Assembly (NCBI GenBank): GCA_051870755.1
Contig: JBJECE010000033.1
Coordinates: forward strand, 1-29,467
DNA: 29,467 bases
Direction: 5' to 3'
From: W0P28-013 sp051870755
Lineage (GTDB): Bacteria; Bacteroidota; Bacteroidia; Bacteroidales; Paludibacteraceae
The translations under genes were made by a program, and so were the position numbers. Of the stretch, positions 1-6,146 are shown in pieces; the stretch's first letter is position 1, and every line of letters starts with the position of its first letter. A model generated the notes under the pieces. It was given only the letters and a program-made list of their open reading frames with translations, did no database searches and was not told the DNA's origin.

Positions 1-55
1 AATGAACTCGCATCTTTTACAAAAGTTTTTTGTCTAACTTTTGGGGTGCACTTCA
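1..55 (-). mobile_element. End of an IS3-like insertion sequence (partial)
   Basis: Read on the minus strand, the segment begins TGAAGTGCACCCCAAAAG at position 55 and continues with GTTAGACA. A terminal TG followed by GTGCACCCCAAAAGT-type sequence is what I know of the ends of IS3-family (IS150-like) elements in Bacteroidales. It begins exactly where the four-helix-bundle reading frame loses its family character. An ATG at about position 13 (minus) could be the start of the transposase orfA, but only four codons are inside the window. The body of the element lies beyond the left edge, so the family assignment rests on one end only. Confidence 0.6.
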
Positions 56-221
56 TATTTTGTTTGCCACTTCGCGCCGCTTGTTCTATTTGGTCACGAG
101 TACGGCTGCCTTGTCTTATGTATTGCTTGGCAAATATCATGGAGAGGTCGTAGATTATTTCGCTCAGTCGATAAACTCTTAGTTTGCGGTATCCACCTTT
201 ATTTTTTAGGAATGTAATCAT
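56..221 (-). pseudogene. Four-helix-bundle (S23/Avd-like, suffix-domain) protein, interrupted by the IS
   Basis: The minus-strand frame starts at 221 with MITFLKNKGGYRKLRVYRLS, then EIIYDLSMIFAKQYI and the motif QIEQAARSGKQN. I recognise this as the N-terminal half of Bacteroidales four-helix-bundle suffix-domain proteins (S23/IVS-related, akin to the accessory Avd fold). Family members continue with an IxEG-type stretch and further helices; here the frame instead runs into the IS end after QN and stays open to the window edge. Its ATG (219-221) overlaps the TGA of hsdS (218-220), so it would be translated by coupling as the third gene of the hsdM-hsdS operon. The function of the family is not well established. 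Truncation is inferred from the IS junction; the remainder may lie on the far side of the element. Confidence 0.6.
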
Positions 222-1438
222 GCCGGAATTTCCTTAAATGTCAGCAATTTGTTTCTGAAATATTCGTATCGTGCTTTCTCTGCTTCTATTTCTGCCGGGA
301 GACCTTTGCTAAGGTCATTCACCAATGTCTCGAAGCGGTCGAGAATAGCAACAATTTTCTCTTGCAATTCAAGTGGCGGAACGGGGATGGAAAATAATTT
401 AAGGCGTGAAGTTGATATTGCTGGATAGCCAGCTCCTTCTTGATTATTTTCCACAAATTGATAAAATCGATTTGTATTCAGTATATAATACAAAAAACGA
501 GGTGAAACAATCTGAGTATTTGCTCTCAATATAGCATATCCAGTTGAACAAATGTTACCATTAAGATTCTCTGGAACAAATGCAAATCTCATTAGAGTTG
601 GTCTTGTTGTTCCAAATAAGACATCGTTTGTATTGATGATTTGTTGTGCTCTACTTGGTGCATTATCTTTGTTGATTAAAGTCAAATCATTAGATATAGA
701 ATGTGAGTCGCAATCAACAGAAGCCAAATCAATATATAGGAAAGATTTAGAAGGAAAATCTTTCCATTTTATATTCGAACTGTCTTTACAAATCTCACCC
801 ATAGTTTTCCATTGAATTGTGTAACTATGCCCCCCCCAATTAGTTATGCTATCCTTTAGTTCATCATTGGTGCCACTGGCGGTGGTATCGAAAGTGAGCA
901 AAAGATTACGATAATATTCATATTGTGCTTTTCTCGCTTGCAGCTCCGCTTGCAGCTCCGCTGCATAATCCGCAAAGCGGTCGAGTATTCGCACTATTTC
1001 TTCCTGTACAGCCAATGGCGGAATGGGGATAAGAAATTTAGCAATGTCTTTGCCATGAACGTGTGGAACTCCTGCCCCTTTCTTAGTCGCATGAATCTTT
1101 TCTTGATTATTTTTCAAGAAATAGAAAACATATTTTGGCAACAAGCAATTTGAAGGATTTACAGAAAATGCATCAGATACAAATACTGGAATATTCCAAT
1201 AAGTAACAAAACCAGCATACGCACCAGAGCCTGCCACGACTATTGTTTCCCCTTTTCTATTTGCTACATTGTGATAACATGATGGTTTTTGGCCACCAGC
1301 CATAACTGGCACGTCTCCATCAATTGCATCTTTTGATGATAGAGTATCGCCACGTTTAAAGTCGCACACTTCCCCCAAGGGCTTGAATTCCACACCATTG
1401 GGGCATAGGCTATTGATTAAGTCTTGCAATTTGCTCAT
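218..1438 (-). CDS. hsdS: Type I restriction-modification specificity subunit HsdS
   Basis: This 406-residue protein is of normal length for HsdS and gives the type I enzyme its DNA target. It shows the usual internal duplication: target-recognition domain 1 (about residues 1-145), a conserved helical spacer (LDRFADYAAELQAELQARKAQYEYYRN split across about 150-180), target-recognition domain 2 (about 205-360), and a second conserved helix ending AEKARYEYFRNKLLTF. The motifs IPIPPLAVQEEIVRILDRF and IPVPPLELQEKIVAILDRF mark the ends of the two recognition domains. The start overlaps the hsdM stop (ATGA, 1435-1438) and the stop overlaps the next ATG (218-221), so all three are probably translationally coupled. 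Odd points are a run of eight G at residues 201-203, between the two halves, and a duplicated 12-bp unit in the spacer. Domain 2 (about 400-800) looks more AT-rich than the flanking conserved parts. Confidence 0.95.
   Translation of the reverse strand: MSKLQDLINSLCPNGVEFKPLGEVCDFKRGDTLSSKDAIDGDVPVMAGGQKPSCYHNVANRKGETIVVAGSGAYAGFVTYWNIPVFVSDAFSVNPSNCLLPKYVFYFLKNNQEKIHATKKGAGVPHVHGKDIAKFLIPIPPLAVQEEIVRILDRFADYAAELQAELQARKAQYEYYRNLLLTFDTTASGTNDELKDSITNWGGHSYTIQWKTMGEICKDSSNIKWKDFPSKSFLYIDLASVDCDSHSISNDLTLINKDNAPSRAQQIINTNDVLFGTTRPTLMRFAFVPENLNGNICSTGYAILRANTQIVSPRFLYYILNTNRFYQFVENNQEGAGYPAISTSRLKLFSIPVPPLELQEKIVAILDRFETLVNDLSKGLPAEIEAEKARYEYFRNKLLTFKEIPA
830..837 (-). repeat. G8 homopolymer inside hsdS
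   Basis: Eight consecutive C on plus are eight G in the hsdS coding strand, covering codons W201-G202-G203, exactly between the first spacer helix and the second recognition domain. A one-base slip would end the protein after the first half. Confidence 0.85.
935..958 (-). repeat. Two tandem 12-bp units in the hsdS spacer
   Basis: CGCTTGCAGCTC occurs twice head to tail (935-946, 947-958), with a further partial CGCTG. The protein reads AELQAELQA. In type I enzymes such as EcoR124I, a change in the copy number of a four-residue spacer repeat is known to change the distance between the two half-sites recognised. Confidence 0.85.
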
Positions 1439-3105
1439 AGTGAGCCTCCTTTCTCGTTAGTTGGGTTGTCCGACAGGTCCGACTGGTCTGACTGGTCTGA
1501 CAAGTCCGACAAGTCCGACGAAATAGCCTGATGTGGCATTGCGGTGTCGCTTTCGAGCTCGGCAATGATGGCGTCAATCTCGGCACGAAGTTCGTTTTCG
1601 TGAGCCACAATGCGACGAATGCGTTCATTTAGCTCGCGTATGTCGATTTCGGGGCGGGTGTCCTCGGCTTCTACATAACTGCTCACCGATAGGTTATAGC
1701 CGTTCTCGGCAATTTGTGAGTTGTGAATAAGTGCTGAGAAGTGTTTCACTTCCTTGCGGTCGGCATATTCGGCTACAATAGCCTCAATGTTCTCGGGCGA
1801 CAGTTTGTTCTTGTTACCCTCGTGAACAAAGAGATTCGAAGCGTCGATAAACAGCGTTTTGTTCTCTTTTTTCGACTTTTTCAGCACGATGATGCAAGTG
1901 GCAATCGTCACGCCGAAGAACAAGTTTGCCGGCAGTTGTATCACCGTATCCACATAGTTGTTGTCGATAAGGTATTTGCGTATCTTCTGCTCAGCGCCGC
2001 CGCGATAAAGCACGCCGGGGAACTCAACAATAGCTGCAGTGCCCTCGGTGGAAAGCCACGACAGCATGTGCATGGTGAAAGCCAAGTCGCTTTTGCTCTT
2101 GGGAGCAAGCACTCCGGCCGGAGCAAAACGGGCATCGTTGATGAGCGTGGCATCGTCAGAGCCTACCCATTTGGTGGAATATGGCGGGTTCGACACTATG
2201 GCATCGAATGGCTCTTCATTCCAGTGATACGGCTCGAGCAACGTATCGCCGTTGCGTATGTCGAAGTCGGCATAATTAATGTCGTGCAAGAACATATTGA
2301 TGCGACAAAGGTTGTAGGTGGTGATATTCAACTCCTGACCGAAAAAACCTTTCTTTACATTATTCTTGCCGAGAATTTTTGCAAACTTCAGCAACAGCGA
2401 ACCCGAACCGCAAGCAGGGTCATACACCTTGTTGACATACTCACGTCCGTGGCTCACTATGCGAGCAAGCAGTTCGCTCACCTCCTGCGGCGTGTAATAT
2501 TCGCCGCCCGATTTGCCGGCATTTGAGGCATACATCGCCATAAGGTACTCGTAAGCATCGCCGAAAATGTCGATTTGATTGTCTTGATAGTCGCCTTTGA
2601 GGTCGATATTTCCTATATTGTTGAGAATTTTGGTGAGTTGCTCGTTGCGCTTATCCACCGTGCCTCCAAGTTTGTTGGAGTTCACATCGATGTCGGCAAA
2701 GAGGCCTTTGAGGTCGCTTTCGCTCTCGGTGCCGATAGCCGAAGCCTCGATGCTCTTAAACACGTTGTCGAGCGTTACATTCAGGTTGGCATCGGTTTTT
2801 GCCCGTTTGCGAACATTGCAGAACAGTTGCGACGGAAGAATGAAAAATCCTTTCTCGTGCACGAGCTGACTGCGGGCTGCCTCAGCCTCATCATCGGAGA
2901 AATCGGCATAATCGAAGCCTTCCACTCCGGCTTCAGCCTGGAGGCGGTTTATGTAATTGGTGATGTTTTCAGAGATAAAGCGGTAGAAAAGTATGCCGAG
3001 TACATAACTCTTGAAATCCCAGCCATCAACCGAGTTACGTAGGTCTTCAGCCGTAGCCCAAATGGCTTTGAAAAGTTCCTGCTTTTGTTGTGCGCTTGTT
3101 GCCAT
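1435..3105 (-). CDS. hsdM: Type I restriction-modification DNA methyltransferase HsdM
   Basis: HsdM is the adenine-N6 methyltransferase subunit that works with two HsdM and one HsdS per complex. Of 556 residues, the first 170 or so form the N-terminal helical HsdM domain (WDFKSYVLGILFYRFISENI), followed by the methylase fold. GGEYYTPQEVSELLARIV leads in, DPACGSGSLLLKF is the AdoMet-binding motif I, and AIVSNPPYS is catalytic motif IV (NPPY). The C-terminus holds a low-complexity Ser-Asp stretch built from six 9-bp units. The chosen ATG at 3105 gives the usual N-terminus and lies about 40 nt below a -7 element. hsdS starts within its stop codon. No HsdR helicase/nuclease gene is visible on either side within the window; it could lie beyond the IS to the left, or the methylase may act alone. 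Confidence 0.95.
   Translation of the reverse strand: MATSAQQKQELFKAIWATAEDLRNSVDGWDFKSYVLGILFYRFISENITNYINRLQAEAGVEGFDYADFSDDEAEAARSQLVHEKGFFILPSQLFCNVRKRAKTDANLNVTLDNVFKSIEASAIGTESESDLKGLFADIDVNSNKLGGTVDKRNEQLTKILNNIGNIDLKGDYQDNQIDIFGDAYEYLMAMYASNAGKSGGEYYTPQEVSELLARIVSHGREYVNKVYDPACGSGSLLLKFAKILGKNNVKKGFFGQELNITTYNLCRINMFLHDINYADFDIRNGDTLLEPYHWNEEPFDAIVSNPPYSTKWVGSDDATLINDARFAPAGVLAPKSKSDLAFTMHMLSWLSTEGTAAIVEFPGVLYRGGAEQKIRKYLIDNNYVDTVIQLPANLFFGVTIATCIIVLKKSKKENKTLFIDASNLFVHEGNKNKLSPENIEAIVAEYADRKEVKHFSALIHNSQIAENGYNLSVSSYVEAEDTRPEIDIRELNERIRRIVAHENELRAEIDAIIAELESDTAMPHQAISSDLSDLSDQSDQSDLSDNPTNEKGGSL
1469..1522 (-). repeat. Six tandem 9-bp units at the 3' end of hsdM
   Basis: Units of the form GTCcGACxx (gtccgacag, gtccgactg, gtctgactg, gtctgacaa, gtccgacaa, gtccgacga on plus) follow without gaps. 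They encode alternating Ser-Asp-Leu / Ser-Asp-Gln triplets near the HsdM C-terminus. Because the unit is a multiple of three, copy-number change keeps the frame. Confidence 0.85.
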
Positions 3106-3143
3106 ATTATTACTATTATTTATTACTAAAAAAAATCTTTTGC

Positions 3144-3228
3144 CCGCAAAGTTACAAAAAATTTTTTAAATCGGTGAATCCGTTGTTAATGAAAATTGCA
3201 CCCTGCACATCACACGCGTCTATGCCGT
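3144..3228. repeat. 85-bp direct repeat, copy 1 (upstream of hsdM)
   Basis: This 85-bp segment matches 4198-4282 with five mismatches by my alignment, in the same orientation and 1054 bp apart. It begins CCGCAAAGTTACAAAAAA and ends CGCGTCTATGCCGT (CGCATCTATGCCGT in the other copy). It carries a minus-strand -7 promoter element and an A6T6 palindrome. Confidence 0.9.
3147..3154 (-). promoter_or_regulatory. -7 promoter element for the hsdM-hsdS operon
   Basis: On minus the sequence is TAACTTTG, a full match to the Bacteroidota -7 consensus TAnnTTTG, about 40 nt upstream of the hsdM ATG. I see no clear TTTG at the -33 position; the upstream stretch is an A6T6 run instead. Confidence 0.5.
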
Positions 3229-3283
3229 GCAAGGCCGCCTTTGTTTACATAGTTGCAATATGGTGGCGGCGGCTTGTATGGTG

Positions 3284-4060
3284 TCATTCTTCATCTGTCA
3301 AATCCATGCTTTTACGGATTTGCTCTGCGTCTTCCAATACTTCGTTCATCAGAATCAGATAGGGACTATGCGTTATCCCTATCCCCAGTTCCTGACCGGG
3401 GTCGGTTGCATCACAAATCTTTTGTGCCAAAGAGGGATTGTAGAGAATTAGGCGGTTGAAAGAGAAGTCTTTGTTGAATAACTGCTCCGTCAACAGATAT
3501 AGGTACTCCTCTTCGGTCAATTCTACCAGACGATAGTCACCATAGTGCTCCATCTCTTTCGTTTCAGGGTGATATGCCAGTGTTCTAAAGTAGTACGCAT
3601 GTGTACCGGAGCGTAAATCCAATCTGGTGGCATCGAACCATGCAGTACTACTTCGCCCCCATACCAGCCGGTCCAATTCGTCATTTTTCCCTCCAAAGTT
3701 GTCACAGGTTAGTTCGTCTTGCGGAATGTCGTCGTAGGTATTAACGTAGACGTCTTCTTCAAGCGGATCTTGGTTCCATAGTTCTACGAATAGTTCCTTT
3801 ATGCGCTGTATCTCTTCATCGGTGTATGGTACAAGTCTGTAAAAATCGTCGTCGTTTCCGTCCATGTCGGTAGGATAACCCCACGCAGTGTAAAACAGTT
3901 TCTTAGGACGCTCCGCAAGATAGGTGCGCGCCAGTTGCGCATATTCTTCTTTCTTTTCGCGCATCCATTGGGCGGTTTCATGCCTGCCTTGGGCTTCTAA
4001 TTTAGTTATTACATCATAATTGGTATCTGTAGTAATAGAACTATTTGAAGTTGTTTTCAT
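3284..4060 (-). CDS. Unknown, strongly acidic soluble protein
   Basis: I do not recognise this 258-residue protein. It has no signal peptide or membrane segment. By my count it has about 53 Asp+Glu against 26 Lys+Arg, so it is strongly negative (near -27). The N-terminal third is helical (ITKLEAQGRHETAQWMREKK), the middle contains acidic runs (DMDGNDDD, DPLEEDV), and a Trp/Tyr-rich part follows (LVWGRSSTAWFDATR, HAYYFRTLAYHPE). It lies upstream of and in the same direction as hsdM, separated by 178 bp that include copy 1 of the 85-bp repeat. Its own probable promoter is in copy 2. It may be an accessory gene of the neighbouring RM system, including a possible DNA-mimic role suggested only by charge and position. 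That it is a real gene is supported by length, codon pattern and a promoter; its role is unknown. Confidence 0.75.
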   Translation of the reverse strand: MKTTSNSSITTDTNYDVITKLEAQGRHETAQWMREKKEEYAQLARTYLAERPKKLFYTAWGYPTDMDGNDDDFYRLVPYTDEEIQRIKELFVELWNQDPLEEDVYVNTYDDIPQDELTCDNFGGKNDELDRLVWGRSSTAWFDATRLDLRSGTHAYYFRTLAYHPETKEMEHYGDYRLVELTEEEYLYLLTEQLFNKDFSFNRLILYNPSLAQKICDATDPGQELGIGITHSPYLILMNEVLEDAEQIRKSMDLTDEE

Positions 4061-4197
4061 AGTAGTATTTGTTTAGGATTAGTGATTTGTTTACATTTAT
4101 GCCTTAACGTCGGGATTATCGAAATCGCTCTCTGCACAAAAAAGCCATTTGCGTGGCATTCCGGCCGTTCGTTCGCACCGATATGGTGCTTATCAGA

Positions 4198-4282
4198 CCG
4201 CAAAGTTACAAAAAATTTTTTAAATCGGGAAATCCGTTGTTAATGAAAATTGCATCCTGCACATCGCACGCATCTATGCCGT
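4198..4282. repeat. 85-bp direct repeat, copy 2 (upstream of the acidic gene)
   Basis: This is the partner of 3144-3228 (five mismatches in 85). Beyond the aligned core, similarity fades, with weak traces further right (TTATATGGTTGC against TTTACATAGTTGC). It lies next to the 3' remnant of the HD-domain gene and upstream of the acidic gene. Confidence 0.9.
4201..4208 (-). promoter_or_regulatory. -7 promoter element for the acidic gene
   Basis: TAACTTTG on minus, identical to the hsdM element because it is part of the repeated segment. It would give an untranslated leader of roughly 130 nt before the ATG at 4060. That leader contains a small hairpin, GCACC/GGTGC (4175-4189). Confidence 0.45.
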
Positions 4283-4298
4283 CCCAGGCAGTTGCTTG

Positions 4299-4851
4299 TT
4301 ATATGGTTGCGCCGCATCGCTTTGCAGCCGACCGGCCGTCGGCATCGTGAATCAGTGTGCGCAGGTAGTTGCGGCATGCGTCATGGTATAGCGGATGGGT
4401 GGCTTTGTCTCTCAACCAACGACATGTGAAAACGAATGGCGAGGAACTCTTGTGCCGTCAGGTGTACACCCAAAGCCTTGATAACGGCAGCTGATTTGCG
4501 TCCGTGGCCGTGCATCCGGTATGGGCCGTGTACATCGCACAGGTCGTGCAACAATGCGGCAAACACAATGCTTTCGCGCGTTGTGTCCAAAGCATCTGCT
4601 TGGCCTGCTTTTTTGTCTGTTTCCCACCGGCAGAGTGCAAACTGTAGCGTTTGCACGGCATGGTCGGCCAGCCCGCCGTGATAGTGATGATGGCGATGGC
4701 AGGCTTGGGTGTAAAAACCGTTGTTGCGCATATAGTGCAACAGTTGCTCGATGTTGTCCTTGCTCGTGGCATGCAATTCGCGCTCTATCAACTCGACTAT
4801 AGATCCGTCGTGTGGCGTGGTAATGTGTTGTTGTTGGTGTGTGTTGTTCAT
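4299..4851 (-). pseudogene. HD-domain phosphohydrolase, apparently frameshifted near its 3' end
   Basis: The open frame from 4851 to 4381 gives 156 residues with HD-superfamily landmarks: HGGLADHAVQT (about 58-68), the HD pair in AALLHDLCDV (H102, D103) and GHGRKSAAVIKA, then LAIRFHM. It then reads SHPSAIP and stops. In a different frame from about 4396 down to a stop at 4299, the sequence reads PLYHDACRNYLRTLIHDADG followed by RSAAKR. This is what HD proteins of this type have next, including the last conserved Asp of the domain. I infer a small indel near 4391-4400, where the plus strand reads gcggatgggtgg. The shortened product would lack the final metal-binding Asp. A sequencing error or a recoding event could give the same picture. 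Confidence 0.6.
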
Positions 4852-4855
4852 AGTG

Positions 4856-4863
4856 CAAAGTTA
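4856..4863 (-). promoter_or_regulatory. -7 element almost touching the HD-gene ATG
   Basis: TAACTTTG on minus ends only four bases before the ATG at 4851. Transcription from it would begin at or just inside the annotated start. Either the mRNA is leaderless or translation begins at a downstream codon. Confidence 0.4.
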
Positions 4864-4928
4864 TAAAAAAATCGGGATAGGTGATCGCCTGCACCAAAAA
4901 AATATGGTTTTCTGCTCACACACTCTTC

Positions 4929-4990
4929 CAACTCTTAAACATTTAACCTTTTCAACGCTTAAACTTTTTCACCTTTCCAACTCTTTTTTT
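4929..4990. repeat. Degenerate ~24-bp tandem repeat in a divergent intergenic region
   Basis: Three imperfect units begin with CAAC at 4929, 4953 and 4978 (CAACTCTTAAACATTTAACC, CAACGCTTAAACTTTTTCAC, CAACTCTTTTTTT). They lie between the HD gene and the DUF4831 gene, upstream of the latter's promoter. Role unknown; low-complexity A/T sequence may explain it. Confidence 0.4.
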
Positions 4991-5020
4991 CGCTTTTCTG
5001 CAAATTTTGCGCGCAACTAT

Positions 5021-5050
5021 TTTGAATGTAACGGAAAATGTGTAACTTTG
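5021..5050 (+). promoter_or_regulatory. Promoter of the DUF4831-uvrA operon
   Basis: TTTG at 5021-5024 (-33) and TAACTTTG at 5043-5050 (-7), separated by 18 nt, fit the Bacteroidota primary sigma consensus. The likely transcription start near 5056 lies just before the first ATG. Confidence 0.6.
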
Positions 5051-5065
5051 TAGTTTCGTAACAAA

Positions 5066-6136
5066 ATGTTCCGGATTATGACAAAAAAAGGTTTTCTCGG
5101 GTTGATTGTCGGGGTGTTGGGCGGTGCAGGTTGCGCGGCACAAACGGCGGTAGTGCCAGCTGCCGATAATGCTTTTGCCGGCAATGCCGTGTACTATTAT
5201 CTGCCTCAAACAGAGTTGGTTGTAACTGTCGAAGCGGCGTGTACTGTCCGACAAAACGGACCATTCTACAAATATGCCGAGCGTTATTTGGGCATCACCG
5301 ATGTGATTACAGCGCCAACCAAAGAGTGGCGGTTGCAGCAAGTGTATGTGCAGGCGCAACCCGTGCGCGACGAGCAGAAATGCTATGCTGTGGCGGTCAA
5401 TAAGAAAACGACAGCCTATCACCTGCAAACGACCGACGATGGCGTTCTGTTGGCCGTCAATAGGCCTACCGGCGCGCCCGATCGGCCACAACAGCAGCTG
5501 GAAATACCTGTGCCGACCGATGCCGATACGCTCATAACGTTCGATATGGCACAGTTGGACGAAGAGGCGCTGGTAGCAAGTTCCATCCCGAAAATGGCCG
5601 AGTTGGCGGCTAAACAGATTTATCGGATTCGTGAGAGCCGAGCGGCGTTGCTGGCCGGCGACAACGAAACATTGCCCGATGGCGCCGCTCTCGCAGTGAT
5701 GCTGAATCGCTTGGACGAGGCCGAGCGCGAACTGTTGGCACTGTTCGTGGGGAAGTCTGTAACGTATTGTCGTAAAGCGAGTTATACGGTAATTCCCGAT
5801 AAACCCGTGGAGCGTGAGGTGCTTTGTCGCATATCGCGGCACGAAGGGCTTGTCGATGCCGACAATCTGATAGGCGAGCCGGTTTATTGGTCGGTGGCGG
5901 TGCCGAAACAACCGCTGCGACCGCTGGCTGCCGATGCGGAACCGTGCGGCATCATTTATAGTGTGCCGGCTACGGCCGTGGTCGAAGTGTCGGACGGCGC
6001 TGCTGTGCTGGCGCACGCCGTGGTTACGATGCCGCAGTTTGGCGGCGTGGCGTGTGTGCCGGCTATGCTGTTCGACGGCAAAGCGACTTGCGTGGAATTG
6101 ACACCGTATGGGGCTTTGAAATCAATCAGTCAGTAA
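5066..6136 (+). CDS. DUF4831 family envelope protein
   Basis: A 356-residue protein with an N-terminal signal-like segment (KKGFLGLIVGVLGGAGCAAQ). The following YYLPQTELVVTVEAACTV and YAERYLGI are features I associate with the Bacteroidota family DUF4831, whose function is unknown. Family members are exported and soluble or periplasmic. A Cys ends the hydrophobic segment, but the preceding residues are not a canonical lipobox, so ordinary signal peptidase cleavage near AAQ is as likely. The coordinate uses the first ATG; a second in-frame ATG at 5078 gives a longer leader and a neater signal peptide (MTKKGF), and may be the true start. The gene ends 10 nt before uvrA, so the two are probably co-transcribed. 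Confidence 0.8.
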   Translation: MFRIMTKKGFLGLIVGVLGGAGCAAQTAVVPAADNAFAGNAVYYYLPQTELVVTVEAACTVRQNGPFYKYAERYLGITDVITAPTKEWRLQQVYVQAQPVRDEQKCYAVAVNKKTTAYHLQTTDDGVLLAVNRPTGAPDRPQQQLEIPVPTDADTLITFDMAQLDEEALVASSIPKMAELAAKQIYRIRESRAALLAGDNETLPDGAALAVMLNRLDEAERELLALFVGKSVTYCRKASYTVIPDKPVEREVLCRISRHEGLVDADNLIGEPVYWSVAVPKQPLRPLAADAEPCGIIYSVPATAVVEVSDGAAVLAHAVVTMPQFGGVACVPAMLFDGKATCVELTPYGALKSISQ

Positions 6137-6146
6137 GTTAGAGGAC

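Noticed and set aside
1469..1522. A CRISPR-like array
   Set aside because: Units are 9 bp with no spacers and lie inside the hsdM coding frame.
4175..4189. A riboswitch or attenuator in the leader of the acidic gene
   Set aside because: Only a five-base stem (GCACC/GGTGC) is present, with no T run or conserved aptamer features.
4952..6016. A 354-codon open frame on minus
   Set aside because: Shadow of the DUF4831 gene, which has a promoter, a signal peptide and family features on plus.
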